A stretch of DNA of 64,000 nt. Source: Pseudomonas sp. Os17 (GTDB lineage Bacteria; Pseudomonadota; Gammaproteobacteria; Pseudomonadales; Pseudomonadaceae). The notes beneath the pieces are model-generated. The model was not told the DNA's origin. It made no database searches and saw only the letters and a list, made by a program, of their open reading frames with translations. Below, piece after piece: positions 46,941-57,846 of the stretch. The stretch is from positions 1,119,501-1,183,500 of the forward strand of contig NZ_AP014627.1 of the NCBI RefSeq assembly GCF_001547895.1, given 5' to 3'. The translations under genes and the position numbers were made by a program. Position 1 is the stretch's first letter. Each line of letters starts with the position of its first letter.

Positions 46941-48437
46941 TCAGGCTTGCGGGCGTTTGCGCTCTACAGGGCGCAGCAGTTCGGCGGGCGGCATCTCGCA
47001 GCTGATCTTGCGTCCCAGCAGGGCTTCGATCGAGGGCAGCTGGTAGGAGTCGTCCTCGCCGGCGAAGCTGATGGACACGCCCTCGGCCCCGGCACGCCCG
47101 GTACGGCCGATGCGGTGCACGTAGTCGTCCGGCACTTCCGGCAGGGTGAAGTTGATCACATGGCTGATGCCGTCGATGTGAATGCCGCGGCCGGCCACGT
47201 CGGTGGCCACCAGCACCCGGATCTTGCCTTCGCGGAAGCCTTCCAGGGTCTTGATCCGCTTGTGCTGCGGCACGTCGCCGGACAGCTGGGCGGCGTTCAC
47301 CCCGTCGCGCACCAGGCGTTCCTCGATGCGCCGCACTTCATCCTTGCGGTTGGCGAAGACCATGACCCGTTCCCAGCCGTTGTCGGTGACCAGGTTGTAC
47401 AGCAGCTTGTACTTGTCGGCCCCGGCCACGGCATAAATGTGCTGTTCGACGTTTTCGCTGGCGACGTTCTCGGCCTCGATCTCGACGATCGCCGGATCGG
47501 TGGTCCATTGCTTGGCCAGGTTCATCACGTCATCGGTGAAGGTGGCGGAGAACAGCAGGGTCTGGCGTTCGCTCTTGGGCGGGGTCTGGCGGATGATCTG
47601 CCGCACCTGCGGGATGAAGCCCATGTCGAGCATGCGGTCGGCTTCGTCCAGCACCATCACTTCGACCATGTCCAGGTGCACGTCGCCGCGCTGGTTGAAG
47701 TCCAGCAGACGGCCCGGGGTGGCTACCAGGATGTCGCAGTGGCGGGCTTCCAGGTGCTTGAGCTGTTTGTCGAAGTCCATGCCGCCGACGAAGGTCATGA
47801 CGTTGAGGCCGGTGTACTTGGTCAGCGCCGCGGCGTCCTTGGCGATCTGCACCACCAGCTCCCGGGTCGGGGCAATGATCAGCGCCCGTGGCTCGCCCAT
47901 GTAGCGCTCTTTGGGCGGCGGGGTCTGCAGCAACTGGGTGATGATCGAGATCAGGAACGCGGCGGTCTTGCCGGTGCCGGTCTGGGCCCGGCCGATGGCG
48001 TCCTTGCCCGCCAGGGTATAGCCCAGCACCTGGGCCTGGATCGGCGTGCAATAAGGAAAGCCCAGGTCCTGGATGGCGTGCATCAGTTCCGGTGCCAGCT
48101 TGAAGTCGTGGAAACGGGTCTTGCCTTCCTGGGGTTCGACCACGAAGTCTTCAAGTTTCCAGGTACTGGCGGGCGGCTTGGGTGCGCGCGGACGGCGCGG
48201 CTGCTCAGGCTTGGGTTGCTCGGCCTTGGGCTTCTCTTGGCGTGGCGCTTTGGGAGCAGAAGGGGCGGCCGGTGTGTTCACCGGTTCTTTTTTAGCTGCG
48301 GTAGCGGGTGCGCTCCGTTCCGGCTGACGGCCGTCATTACGGCTGCTGGAACTGGGGGAAGGGGCACTGGGGCCTGGCGCGAGCGGCTCAGCCTCGCTTT
48401 TACCGAAGATTTTCTTGAGTGCTTTGAGCACGGTCAT
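46941..48437 (-). CDS. rhlB: DEAD-box ATP-dependent RNA helicase RhlB
   Basis: The 498-residue helicase has an N-terminal low-complexity Pro/Lys/Ala extension (about residues 15-90), then the Q motif, Walker [21 protein letters not shown] ([13 protein letters not shown]), SAT, and [10 protein letters not shown] in the second RecA domain. RhlB unwinds RNA for degradosome-like decay. The identity among DEAD proteins is supported by the extension and by context (PA3861-like position beside dau genes). Confidence 0.9.
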   Translation of the reverse strand: MTVLKALKKIFGKSEAEPLAPGPSAPSPSSSSRNDGRQPERSAPATAAKKEPVNTPAAPSAPKAPRQEKPKAEQPKPEQPRRPRAPKPPASTWKLEDFVVEPQEGKTRFHDFKLAPELMHAIQDLGFPYCTPIQAQVLGYTLAGKDAIGRAQTGTGKTAAFLISIITQLLQTPPPKERYMGEPRALIIAPTRELVVQIAKDAAALTKYTGLNVMTFVGGMDFDKQLKHLEARHCDILVATPGRLLDFNQRGDVHLDMVEVMVLDEADRMLDMGFIPQVRQIIRQTPPKSERQTLLFSATFTDDVMNLAKQWTTDPAIVEIEAENVASENVEQHIYAVAGADKYKLLYNLVTDNGWERVMVFANRKDEVRRIEERLVRDGVNAAQLSGDVPQHKRIKTLEGFREGKIRVLVATDVAGRGIHIDGISHVINFTLPEVPDDYVHRIGRTGRAGAEGVSISFAGEDDSYQLPSIEALLGRKISCEMPPAELLRPVERKRPQA

Positions 48438-48534
48438 CTCATCAATTGGTTAAGGAATGTACGCCGGCCAGTGTAATGCAAGAAACGGGCGCGGCGTAGT
48501 CTGTTGCTCTGGCCCCCGGTTGGAGGCGGATTTT

Positions 48535-49667
<1,133 letters not shown>

Positions 49668-50696
49668 ATGAAGATGTTGAAATCCACCCTGGCCGCTGTC
49701 ACGGCGGCCACGGTCCTGGCTACAAGCGGTTTCGCACAGGCGGGTGCGACTCTGGATGCAGTACAGAAGAAAGGTTTCGTACAGTGCGGCGTCAGTGATG
49801 GTCTGCCGGGCTTCTCGGTACCGGATGCGACCGGCAAGATCCTCGGGATCGACGCCGACGTTTGCCGCGCAGTGGCTGCTGCAGTATTCGGTGACGCGAC
49901 CAAGGTCAAGTTCAGCCAGTTGAACGCCAAGGAGCGCTTCACCGCGCTGCAATCCGGCGAAATCGACGTGCTGTCGCGCAACACCACCTGGACCAGCTCT
50001 CGCGACGCGGGCATGGGCCTGATGTTTGCCGGTGTCACTTACTACGACGGCATCGGCTTCCTGGTGAACAACAAACTGGGTGTGAAAAGTGCCAAGGAGC
50101 TGGACGGTGCGACCATCTGTATTCAAGCCGGTACCACTACCGAGCTGAACGTGTCGGACTACTTCCGTGGCAATGGTCTGAAATACACCCCGATTACCTT
50201 TGACACTTCCGATGAAAGCGCCAAGTCCCTGGAATCCGGACGTTGCGACGTGCTGACATCCGACAAGTCCCAGCTTTACGCACAGCGCAGCAAGCTGGCG
50301 ACCCCGACCGATTATGTCGTGCTGCCGGAAACCATCTCCAAGGAGCCGCTGGGCCCGGTGGTGCGTAAGGGCGACGAAGAGTGGTTCAGCATCGTCAAGT
50401 GGACCCTGTTCGCCATGCTCAACGCCGAAGAGGCGGGCATCACTTCGAAAAACGTCGAAGCTGAAGCCAAGTCGACCAAGAACCCTGATGTGGCACGTCT
50501 GCTGGGCGCGGACGGTGAATACGGCAAAGACCTGAAACTGCCGAAGGACTGGGTAGTACAGATCGTCAAGCAAGTAGGTAACTACGGTGAAGTGTTCGAG
50601 AAGAACCTCGGCAAGAGCACGCCACTGGCCATCGACCGCGGCCTGAACGCGCTGTGGAACAACGGCGGCATCCAATACGCACCACCTGTGCGCTGA
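49668..50696 (+). CDS. aapJ: General L-amino-acid-binding protein AapJ
   Basis: The 342-residue periplasmic protein has a signal peptide (MKMLKSTLAAVTAATVLATSGFAQA) and family 3 binding-protein motifs (VQCGVSDGLPGFSVPDATGK, GIDADVCRAVAAAVF, LSRNTTWTSSRDAG). It captures a wide range of L-amino acids for AapQMP. GGAGG lies 7 bases upstream. A strong hairpin separates it from aapQ. Confidence 0.95.
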   Translation: MKMLKSTLAAVTAATVLATSGFAQAGATLDAVQKKGFVQCGVSDGLPGFSVPDATGKILGIDADVCRAVAAAVFGDATKVKFSQLNAKERFTALQSGEIDVLSRNTTWTSSRDAGMGLMFAGVTYYDGIGFLVNNKLGVKSAKELDGATICIQAGTTTELNVSDYFRGNGLKYTPITFDTSDESAKSLESGRCDVLTSDKSQLYAQRSKLATPTDYVVLPETISKEPLGPVVRKGDEEWFSIVKWTLFAMLNAEEAGITSKNVEAEAKSTKNPDVARLLGADGEYGKDLKLPKDWVVQIVKQVGNYGEVFEKNLGKSTPLAIDRGLNALWNNGGIQYAPPVR

Positions 50697-50703
50697 TGGT
50701 TCT

Positions 50704-50732
50704 ATCACCCGGCGGGCCAACCGCCGGGTGAT
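50704..50732 (+). other. 12-bp intercistronic hairpin between aapJ and aapQ
   Basis: ATCACCCGGCGG (50704-50715) pairs perfectly with CCGCCGGGTGAT (50721-50732), loop GCCAA. No long U-run follows. Such stems after binding-protein genes protect their mRNA and reduce expression of downstream permease genes. Confidence 0.75.
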
Positions 50733-50761
50733 GTTCTGTTCCATTATTCCTGGGGCACTTC

Positions 50762-51943
50762 ATGCAAAATTCTATCGGCGCACCCAAGCAGAGGCTTAGC
50801 CTCAGCGATCCGCGTGTGCGCGCCTGGCTGTTCCAGATCATCACCCTCGTGGCGGTGGTTTCGCTGGGCTGGTTTCTGTTCGACAACACGCAAACCAACC
50901 TTCAGCACCGGGGTATCACCTCGGGTTTCGACTTTCTTGAGCGCAGCGCCGGTTTCGGCATCGCTCAACACCTGATTGCCTACACCGAAGCGGACAGCTA
51001 TGCCCGGGTCTTCGTCATCGGCCTGCTCAATACGCTGCTGGTGACCTTTATCGGGGTAATCCTGGCGACCCTGCTGGGGTTCATCATCGGGGTGGCGCGG
51101 CTGTCGCAGAACTGGATCATCAACAAGCTGGCGACGGTGTATGTGGAAGTGTTCCGCAACATTCCGCCGCTGCTGCAGATCCTGTTCTGGTACTTCGCGG
51201 TGTTCCTGACCATGCCGGGGCCGCGCAACAGCCACAACTTCGGCGACACCTTCTTTGTCAGCAGCCGGGGCCTGAACATGCCGGCGGCGCAAATGGCCCC
51301 GGGGTTCTGGGCGTTCGTGGCGAGTGTGGTGCTGGCCATCGTCGCCATCGTGCTGATGTGCCGCTGGGCCAACAAACGCTTTGAAGAAACCGGGGTGCCG
51401 TTCCACAAGTTCTGGTGCGGATTGGCGCTGCTGCTGGTGATTCCGGCGTTGTGCACCCTGTTGTTCGGTTCGCCGGTGCATTGGGAGTTGCCGAAGCTGC
51501 AAGGCTTCAACTTCGTTGGCGGCTGGGTGCTGATTCCCGAGCTGCTGGCCCTGACCCTGGCCCTGACCGTCTACACCGCGGCATTCATCGCCGAGATCGT
51601 GCGCTCCGGGATCAAGTCGGTGAGCCACGGCCAGACCGAGGCGGCCCGCTCCCTGGGGCTGCGCAACGGCCCGACCCTGCGCAAGGTGATCATTCCCCAG
51701 GCCCTGCGGGTGATCATTCCGCCGTTGACCAGCCAATACCTGAACCTGGCGAAGAACTCGTCCCTGGCCGCGGGTATCGGCTACCCGGAAATGGTTTCGC
51801 TGTTCGCCGGCACGGTGCTCAACCAGACCGGCCAGGCCATCGAGGTCATTGCCATCACCATGAGCGTGTACCTGGCGATCAGCATCAGCATTTCCCTGCT
51901 GATGAACTGGTACAACAAGCGCATTGCGCTGATCGAGCGGTGA
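50762..51943 (+). CDS. aapQ: Amino-acid ABC permease AapQ
   Basis: The 393-residue inner-membrane protein is longer than most HisM-type permeases because of the insert typical of AapQ. Helices start near residue 25 (FQIITLVAVVSLGWFLF), with the EAA-type loop in GQTEAARSLGLRNGPTLRKVI. It forms the pore with AapM, whose gene begins 10 bp later. Confidence 0.95.
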   Translation: MQNSIGAPKQRLSLSDPRVRAWLFQIITLVAVVSLGWFLFDNTQTNLQHRGITSGFDFLERSAGFGIAQHLIAYTEADSYARVFVIGLLNTLLVTFIGVILATLLGFIIGVARLSQNWIINKLATVYVEVFRNIPPLLQILFWYFAVFLTMPGPRNSHNFGDTFFVSSRGLNMPAAQMAPGFWAFVASVVLAIVAIVLMCRWANKRFEETGVPFHKFWCGLALLLVIPALCTLLFGSPVHWELPKLQGFNFVGGWVLIPELLALTLALTVYTAAFIAEIVRSGIKSVSHGQTEAARSLGLRNGPTLRKVIIPQALRVIIPPLTSQYLNLAKNSSLAAGIGYPEMVSLFAGTVLNQTGQAIEVIAITMSVYLAISISISLLMNWYNKRIALIER

Positions 51944-51953
51944 GGAAGCGCCC

Positions 51954-53051
51954 ATGACAACTCATACTTTCAAGCCCGACATGCCGCCGCCCAGCCGCAG
52001 TATCGGCGTGCTGGCGTGGATGCGCGCCAACATGTTTTCCAGCTGGCTCAACACCCTGTTGACCCTGTTTGCCTTCTACCTGATCTACCTGGTGGTGCCG
52101 CCGCTCCTGCATTGGGCGATCCTCGACGCCAACTGGGTCGGCACCACCCGTGCCGATTGCACCAAGGACGGCGCCTGCTGGGTGTTCATCCAGCAGCGTT
52201 TCGGCCAGTTCATGTATGGCTACTACCCGGTGGAACTGCGCTGGCGGGTGGACCTGACCGTGTGGCTGGCGGTGATCGGCGTGGCGCCGTTGTTCATCTC
52301 GCGCTTTGCCCGCAAGGCGATCTACGGCTTGTGTTTCCTGGTGTGGTACCCGGTGGTTGCCTACACCTTGCTGCATGGCGGTTACCTGGGCTTGAGCAAT
52401 GTCGCCACCAGCCAATGGGGCGGTCTGATGCTGACCCTGGTGATCGCCACGGTGGGGATTGCCGGAGCCCTGCCGCTGGGGATCCTGCTGGCATTGGGGC
52501 GACGCTCCAACCTGCCGGCGATTCGCGTGGTCTGCGTGACCTTCATCGAGTTCTGGCGCGGCGTGCCGCTGATCACCGTGCTGTTCATGTCCTCGGTGAT
52601 GCTGCCGCTGTTCCTGCCCGAGGGCATGAACTTCGACAAGCTGTTGCGGGCCCTGATCGGGGTGATCCTGTTCCAGTCGGCCTATGTGGCCGAGGTGGTG
52701 CGCGGTGGCTTGCAAGCCATTCCCAAGGGCCAGTACGAAGCCGCTGCGGCCATGGGCCTGGGTTATTGGCGGGCCATGGGCCTGGTGATTCTGCCCCAGG
52801 CCCTGAAGCTGGTGATTCCCGGCATCGTCAACACCTTCATCGCCCTGTTCAAGGACACCAGCCTGGTGATCATCATCGGCCTGTTCGACCTGCTCAACAG
52901 CGTCAAGCAAGCCGCCGCCGATCCCAAATGGCTGGGCATGGCCACCGAAGGCTATGTCTTCGCGGCCCTGGTGTTCTGGATTTTCTGTTTCGGTATGTCC
53001 CGCTACTCCATGCATCTGGAGCGTAAGTTGGACACAGGCCACAAGCGTTAG
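51954..53051 (+). CDS. aapM: Amino-acid ABC permease AapM
   Basis: The 365-residue permease pairs with AapQ. It has an N-terminal helix ([19 protein letters not shown]), the aap-type extra region with Cys residues ([13 protein letters not shown]), and the EAA loop [20 protein letters not shown]. AapP starts 10 bp after its stop. Confidence 0.95.
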   Translation: MTTHTFKPDMPPPSRSIGVLAWMRANMFSSWLNTLLTLFAFYLIYLVVPPLLHWAILDANWVGTTRADCTKDGACWVFIQQRFGQFMYGYYPVELRWRVDLTVWLAVIGVAPLFISRFARKAIYGLCFLVWYPVVAYTLLHGGYLGLSNVATSQWGGLMLTLVIATVGIAGALPLGILLALGRRSNLPAIRVVCVTFIEFWRGVPLITVLFMSSVMLPLFLPEGMNFDKLLRALIGVILFQSAYVAEVVRGGLQAIPKGQYEAAAAMGLGYWRAMGLVILPQALKLVIPGIVNTFIALFKDTSLVIIIGLFDLLNSVKQAAADPKWLGMATEGYVFAALVFWIFCFGMSRYSMHLERKLDTGHKR

Positions 53052-53061
53052 GAGTATCTCC

Positions 53062-53826
53062 ATGAGTGAAGCGAACAAAAAGCCTGTGGGCCCTGAAGGC
53101 ATTATTCAGATGCAGGGTGTGAACAAGTGGTACGGCCAGTTCCACGTGTTGAAGGACATCAACCTCAACGTCAGGCAGGGTGAGCGCATCGTGCTGTGCG
53201 GGCCTTCGGGCTCGGGCAAGTCCACCACCATCCGCTGCCTCAACCGCCTGGAAGAGCACCAGCAGGGACGCATCGTGGTGGATGGCGTCGAGCTGACCAA
53301 CGACCTCAAGCAGATCGAGGCCATTCGCCGGGAAGTGGGCATGGTGTTCCAGCACTTCAACCTGTTCCCGCACCTGACCATCCTGCAAAACTGCACCCTG
53401 GCGCCGATGTGGGTGCGCAAGATGCCCAAGCGCAAGGCCGAGGAAATCGCCATGCACTATCTGGAGCGGGTGCGCATTCCGGAGCAGGCCAACAAGTACC
53501 CGGGCCAGCTGTCCGGTGGCCAGCAGCAACGGGTGGCGATTGCCCGGGCGCTGTGCATGAAGCCCAAGATCATGCTGTTCGACGAACCCACCTCGGCCCT
53601 GGACCCGGAAATGGTCAAGGAGGTGCTCGATACCATGATCGGCCTGGCGGAAGACGGCATGACCATGCTCTGCGTGACCCATGAAATGGGCTTTGCCCGC
53701 ACCGTGGCCAATCGGGTGATCTTCATGGACAAGGGCGAAATCGTCGAGCAGGCGGCCCCCAACGACTTCTTCGACAACCCGCAGAACGACCGCACCAAGC
53801 TGTTCCTGAGCCAGATCCTGCATTGA
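53062..53826 (+). CDS. aapP: Amino-acid ABC transporter ATPase AapP
   Basis: The ATG at 53062 ([13 protein letters not shown]), 7 bases after AGGAG, gives 254 residues. Walker [11 protein letters not shown]-loop MVFQHFNLF, signature [15 protein letters not shown], Walker [13 protein letters not shown] and the H-loop VTHEMGF are all intact. It powers AapJQM import and is the last gene of the operon. Confidence 0.97.
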   Translation: MSEANKKPVGPEGIIQMQGVNKWYGQFHVLKDINLNVRQGERIVLCGPSGSGKSTTIRCLNRLEEHQQGRIVVDGVELTNDLKQIEAIRREVGMVFQHFNLFPHLTILQNCTLAPMWVRKMPKRKAEEIAMHYLERVRIPEQANKYPGQLSGGQQQRVAIARALCMKPKIMLFDEPTSALDPEMVKEVLDTMIGLAEDGMTMLCVTHEMGFARTVANRVIFMDKGEIVEQAAPNDFFDNPQNDRTKLFLSQILH

Positions 53827-53853
53827 TCCTGATGCACGGCTGGCGCTGACGAT

Positions 53854-53882
53854 AAACCCGGACTGGCTCCGGGTTTATTTTT
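53854..53882 (+). terminator. Intrinsic terminator after aapP
   Basis: AAACCCGGA-CTGGC-TCCGGGTTT followed by ATTTTTG; 9-bp perfect stem 27 bp past the stop. Confidence 0.92.
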
Positions 53883-53891
53883 GCCCGGCAT

Positions 53892-54374
53892 TCAGCTGCC
53901 GGCAGCGCCGAGCTGTGGTTCGGGGTGGTCGCCCAAGGCTGAGGGCGCCAGCCGTGGTTCGCCAAGCTCCAGTACGTCCTTCATCAACCGTGGGTGGCGA
54001 TCCAGCAGGCGCATCAGCACGTACAGCGGTTGGGGCACGCCGACTTCGCCGCGCTCGTAACGGGAAAAGGCGTTGTGCCCGCCGCCGGACAGCAGTTTGA
54101 CCGCTTCTTTCTGCGAGAGGTGCAGCTTGCGGCGGATGCGCTTCAGGTCGGCGGCGACGTTCTGCCGGTACTCCTCCAGCAAGTGGTCGCCCGCGGCGGC
54201 ATAGCGCTCTGCACTCTGGGCATCGAATTCGATTTCACCGCACTCCTGGCATTCCCAGCCCGCCAGGCCATGGAGCTGACGCTGCAGGTGCCGGTAGTCG
54301 ATGAGCTCGCTGCGCTGCTCGAAGGCCAGCATGCCGGTGGGAGCGCCGCAGCTGTAGCATTGTTGTCGTTTCAT
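53892..54374 (-). CDS. mqsA: MqsA-type antitoxin
   Basis: The 160-residue protein has a zinc-binding N-terminus (CYSCG at 6-10 and CQECG at 42-46) and a C-terminal HTH_XRE domain (LSQKEAVKLLSGGGHNAFSRYERGE), the MqsA layout. It neutralises MqsR and represses the operon. It starts inside the mqsR stop codon (ATGA). A ~25-residue tail beyond the E. coli length is present. Confidence 0.92.
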   Translation of the reverse strand: MKRQQCYSCGAPTGMLAFEQRSELIDYRHLQRQLHGLAGWECQECGEIEFDAQSAERYAAAGDHLLEEYRQNVAADLKRIRRKLHLSQKEAVKLLSGGGHNAFSRYERGEVGVPQPLYVLMRLLDRHPRLMKDVLELGEPRLAPSALGDHPEPQLGAAGS

Positions 54375-54682
54375 GTCTCTGCCTCCTTGAAGGAGATCAC
54401 TGGAGGCCCTGCACCGGGGCGGTAGGTGACCTTGATGTAGAGCGTCCGGTTATCGATGCGGGTGTAATACACGTCCTGCCACAGCCGGTGATCGCCATAG
54501 GTGGTCATCGATTTGTAGAACAGGCTGCCCTGCAGTCCGGCGATCACTCGTTGCATGGCGGCCAGGGACAATCCGAGTTCCTTGCCGCAGCGCAATGCGC
54601 TTCGAGTGAAGGCGTGTGCTCCATGCCGAACGACCTGTGCCTTGATCAGCGACAGGTCGTAATGAGGTGTTTTCTTTTCCAT
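54371..54682 (-). CDS. mqsR: MqsR mRNA interferase toxin
   Basis: Start at the ATG 54682 (MEKKTPHYDLSLIKAQV), giving 103 residues, the size of E. coli MqsR. It is recognised by MEKxTPH, TRSAL, GLS-AM-VI-GL and FYKSMTTYGDHRLWQDVY, which holds the catalytic Lys/Tyr region. It cleaves mRNA, mainly at GCU. The toxin-first order is usual for mqsRA. The large upstream frame to 55528 is not coding here. Confidence 0.94.
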   Translation of the reverse strand: MEKKTPHYDLSLIKAQVVRHGAHAFTRSALRCGKELGLSLAAMQRVIAGLQGSLFYKSMTTYGDHRLWQDVYYTRIDNRTLYIKVTYRPGAGPPVISFKEAET

Positions 54683-54704
54683 GAGACACCCTTGAGGCTT
54701 GACC

Positions 54705-54733
54705 GAAATTACCCTTATAGGGTTTTTTGTCAA
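54705..54733 (-). promoter_or_regulatory. mqsRA promoter with embedded operator
   Basis: On the minus strand TTGACA (54733-54728) is followed after 16 bases by TAATTT. The spacer contains ACCCTATAAGGGT (54711-54723), a dyad like the AACCT-N-AGGTT sites bound by MqsA. Autoregulation is inferred. Confidence 0.65.
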
Positions 54734-54815
54734 GGCCTGTTTGCCTTGGCGAAAGTGCCTCCTCCAGCCTAAATCGTTGAACTCTCGGAAAAGCCTGAAT
54801 ACCATGTCGGACAAT

Positions 54816-54834
54816 TCATCCGATGATTGGATGA
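54816..54834. promoter_or_regulatory. Candidate GntR-family operator
   Basis: TCATCC-GATGATT-GGATGA, a 6-bp dyad with a 7-base spacer, ends 13 bp before the GntR-type start. This suits autoregulation. Confidence 0.45.
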
Positions 54835-54847
54835 TTGAGCGAGTCCC

Positions 54848-55507
54848 ATGAGCGAAACATCCCCCCTGATCAAAAAATCCCTGGTTGACCAGGCCCTGGA
54901 ACAACTGCGCAAACGCATCAACAGCGGTGCCTGGCGGGTCGGCCAGCGCTTGCCCACCGAACCGGAACTGGCCCAAGAACTGGGCATCAGCCGCAATACC
55001 GTGCGCGAAGCCATGCGAGTGCTGGCGTTCTCCGGACTGATCGAGATCCGCCAGGGCGACGGCAGCTACCTGCGAGCGGTGGCCGATCCACTGGACATGC
55101 TCCAGGCCCTGTCCCAGTGCTCCCTGGAACAGGCCCGGGAGACCCGGCAAATCCTCGAAGTGGAGGCGGTCGGCCTGGCGGCCCTGCGCCGCACCGACGA
55201 GGACCTGCAGGCCCTGAACCAAGCCTTGCAGGCCAGCAGCGGGCATTTTCATGGTGACCTGGAGAGCTACATCGCCTGCGACCTGGTCTTTCACCAGCGC
55301 CTGGTGGATGCCGCCCACAACCCGACCCTCAGCCAGCTGTACCGCTATTTTTCCAGCGTGGTGGGCGCGCAGTTGCGCCAGACCTTGACCCAGGCTCCGC
55401 GTCGCCAGGACGTCTTCGATCTCCATCAGCATCTGCTGGATGCCATCGAACAGGGCGACCCCGAGCAGGCCAAGCAGTTGTCCCGCCAGTTGATCAACGA
55501 ATCCTGA
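54848..55507 (+). CDS. FadR-subfamily GntR transcriptional regulator
   Basis: The 219-residue protein has an N-terminal winged HTH (GQRLPTEPELAQELGISRNTVREAMRVLAFSGLI) and a C-terminal FCD effector domain with the metal/ligand histidines (CDLVFHQRLVDAAHN, DLHQHLLDAI). FCD regulators sense small carboxylates or amino acids. The MFS transporter gene starts 13 bp later, so the regulator probably controls it. The ligand is unknown. Confidence 0.9.
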   Translation: MSETSPLIKKSLVDQALEQLRKRINSGAWRVGQRLPTEPELAQELGISRNTVREAMRVLAFSGLIEIRQGDGSYLRAVADPLDMLQALSQCSLEQARETRQILEVEAVGLAALRRTDEDLQALNQALQASSGHFHGDLESYIACDLVFHQRLVDAAHNPTLSQLYRYFSSVVGAQLRQTLTQAPRRQDVFDLHQHLLDAIEQGDPEQAKQLSRQLINES

Positions 55508-55520
55508 ATCCGAGACCTTC

Positions 55521-56813
55521 ATGTCCAATCACCAGGTACCCCCGAATACCCCGTCTGCTCCTCGGCGTCCTGCCGAACTCGAAGAGCTGCTGATCGACGC
55601 CGAGGCCGATGACGAGGAGCTTCAGCAGGCCCCACCCGCGGTGCGCCGGCCCTGGCTGTTGCTGCTGGGGCTGATTCTGGTGGCGCTGAACCTGCGTCCG
55701 GCGCTGTCGAGCATGGCGCCGTTGCTCAGCGATGTGTCGCAGCAACTGGGGCTGTCAGCCGCCAAGGCCGGCCTGCTGACCACTCTGCCGGTGCTGTGCC
55801 TGGGCTTGTTCGCGCCTTTGGCGCCGCTGCTGGCCCGGCGTTTTGGTGCCGAGCGGGTGGTGCTGGGGATTCTCCTGACCCTGGCCCTGGGCATTGTGCT
55901 GCGCAGTTCCCTGGGGGAGTTCGGCGTCTTTGCCGGGAGCATCCTGGCCGGCGCCAGCATCGGCGTGATCGGGGTGCTGCTGCCGGGCATCGTCAAGCGC
56001 GATTTTGCCCGCCATGCAGGCACCATGACCGGGGTCTACACCATGGCCCTGTGCCTGGGGGCAGCGATGGCGGCAGGCGCGACGGTGCCCCTGAGCCAGC
56101 ACTTCGGTAGCAATTGGGCCATGGGCCTGGGGTTCTGGGTCGTGCCGGCGCTGGCGGCGGCGCTGTTCTGGTTGCCGCAAGTGGGGCACAAACACGGCGC
56201 CCATCATGTCGCCTTCCGTGTGCGCGGGTTGCTGCGTGATCGCCTGGCCTGGCAGGTCACCCTGTACATGGGCCTGCAGTCCTCCCTGGCCTACATCGTG
56301 TTTGGCTGGCTGCCGTCGATCCTGATCGGCCGCGGGCTGAGTCCGACCCAGGCCGGACTGGTGCTCTCCGGATCGGTGATCGTGCAACTGGCCAGCTCCC
56401 TGGCGGCGCCCTGGCTGGCGACCCGCGGCAAGGACCAGCGCCTGGCCATCGTGATGGTCATGCTGATGACCCTGGGCGGCCTGTTCGGTTGCCTGTATGC
56501 GCCGCTGGACGGCTTGTGGGGTTGGGCGATCCTGCTGGGCCTGGGGCAGGGCGGCACTTTCAGCCTGGCCCTGACCCTGATCGTGCTGCGCTCGCGGGAC
56601 ACCCATGTGGCGGCCAACCTGTCGAGCATGGCCCAGGGCATCGGTTACACCCTGGCGTCCATGGGGCCCTTTGCGGTGGGGCTGGTGCACGACTGGACCG
56701 GTGGCTGGAACGCCGTGGGCTGGATCTTCGCCGTGTTGGGCAGCGGGGCGATCATCGCCGGCCTGGGCGCCGGTCGTTCGCTGTATGTGCAGGTGCAAAG
56801 CGAGAAAATCTGA
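55521..56813 (+). CDS. CynX/NimT-family MFS transporter
   Basis: The 430-residue protein has a soluble ~45-residue acidic N-terminus followed by about 12 helices. LNLRPALSSMAPLLSDVSQQLGLS is the hallmark of the cyanate/2-nitroimidazole transporter group. AANLSSMAQGIGYTLASMGPFAVG near the end is also typical. Substrate unknown; controlled probably by the preceding GntR regulator in the same operon. Confidence 0.9.
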   Translation: MSNHQVPPNTPSAPRRPAELEELLIDAEADDEELQQAPPAVRRPWLLLLGLILVALNLRPALSSMAPLLSDVSQQLGLSAAKAGLLTTLPVLCLGLFAPLAPLLARRFGAERVVLGILLTLALGIVLRSSLGEFGVFAGSILAGASIGVIGVLLPGIVKRDFARHAGTMTGVYTMALCLGAAMAAGATVPLSQHFGSNWAMGLGFWVVPALAAALFWLPQVGHKHGAHHVAFRVRGLLRDRLAWQVTLYMGLQSSLAYIVFGWLPSILIGRGLSPTQAGLVLSGSVIVQLASSLAAPWLATRGKDQRLAIVMVMLMTLGGLFGCLYAPLDGLWGWAILLGLGQGGTFSLALTLIVLRSRDTHVAANLSSMAQGIGYTLASMGPFAVGLVHDWTGGWNAVGWIFAVLGSGAIIAGLGAGRSLYVQVQSEKI

Positions 56814-56912
56814 CGGACTTCGCTGTCGGTATTTGCCTGGCAAATGCCGATAGTCTTCCCGAGGCATGGGGATTATTGTGCTGGCATTCCCTTGCCTTTC
56901 CGGAGTCTGTCC

Positions 56913-57383
56913 ATGAGTGATGCCCAGCGCGCCCTGATCACCGAGTTCTACCAGGCCTTCCAGCGGCTCGATGCCGAGGCCATGAGCGCCTGTTATACCG
57001 AGGATGTGCTGTTCAGCGATCCGGCCTTCGGTGAATTGCGCGGACGTGATGCCGGTGACATGTGGCGCATGCTCACGTCCCGGGCCAAGGACTTTTCCCT
57101 GACCTTCGATCAGGTGCGTGCCGATGGGAACACCGGCAGCGCGCATTGGGTGGCCACCTACCTGTTCAGCCAGACCGGCAACACCGTGGTCAATGACATT
57201 CAGGCGCGCTTCGTGTTTCGCGACGGCAAGATCTGCGAGCACCACGATCATTTCGACATGTGGCGTTGGGCGCGTCAGGCCCTCGGGGCCAAGGGCCTGT
57301 TGCTGGGCTGGACGCCGCTGCTCAAGAACGCCGTTCGCGCTCAGGCCCGCAAGGGCCTCAAGGCCTTCCAGGGCGGTCGCTGA
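56913..57383 (+). CDS. NTF2-like/SnoaL-fold protein
   Basis: The ATG at 56913 (MSDAQRALITEFYQAFQRLD), after CGGAG, gives 156 residues; the frame is open upstream to 56844. It has the SnoaL/DUF-like pattern: DAEAMSACYTEDVLFSDPAFGELRG, then beta strands with HHDHFDMWRWARQAL. Such proteins bind small hydrophobic molecules or catalyse isomerisations. No specific function. Confidence 0.82.
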   Translation: MSDAQRALITEFYQAFQRLDAEAMSACYTEDVLFSDPAFGELRGRDAGDMWRMLTSRAKDFSLTFDQVRADGNTGSAHWVATYLFSQTGNTVVNDIQARFVFRDGKICEHHDHFDMWRWARQALGAKGLLLGWTPLLKNAVRAQARKGLKAFQGGR

Positions 57384-57437
57384 AAGCCATCCTCTGTTAA
57401 GATCGCGGCTGGTTATCCACAGGCCCCGATTCTTTTT

Positions 57438-57758
57438 GTGAGCAGCCCTGATCCAACCCCCGCAATTGCCGCCGAGCGGCCTGCGCCTGCCAGCAAACCC
57501 TGGTTTGTGTACCTGGTGCGCGCGGCCAATGGCGCTCTCTACTGCGGCATCAGCGACGACCCGGTGAAGCGCTTTGCCAAGCACCAGAGTGGCAAGGGCG
57601 CGCGTTTCTTTCTCTCCAGCCCGGCGGTGGCCCTGGTCTACACCGAAGCCTGCCGAGACAAGAGCGAGGCCCTGCGCCAGGAGCGGCTGATCAAGAAACT
57701 CAGGAAGAGCGCCAAGGAGTGCCTGGTGGCCGCGGCCAGTGCAGCGGCATCAATCTGA
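57438..57758 (+). CDS. GIY-YIG nuclease-domain protein
   Basis: The 106-residue protein starts at GTG 57438. The GIY-YIG core is [20 protein letters not shown] (residues ~22-41) with the Arg in VKRFAKHQ and the Glu in LRQERLIKK. It belongs to the small UPF0213/YhbQ-like group of single-domain proteins linked to DNA repair or nucleic-acid binding. Its ~20-residue N-terminal tail is Pro/Ala rich. Confidence 0.88.
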   Translation: MSSPDPTPAIAAERPAPASKPWFVYLVRAANGALYCGISDDPVKRFAKHQSGKGARFFLSSPAVALVYTEACRDKSEALRQERLIKKLRKSAKECLVAAASAAASI

Positions 57759-57846
57759 CTGATAGGTTCTCATCAGTTGGATCTGTAGGCCGTCCACGGA
57801 TTGCGCGCTAAGCTTCAGCGCTCTCCCTCTTGTGGCGGACCCCAGC

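Noticed and set aside
54683..55528. Upstream extension of the mqsR frame
   Set aside because: Antisense to the GntR regulator; mqsR starts at MEKKTPH and its promoter lies in between.
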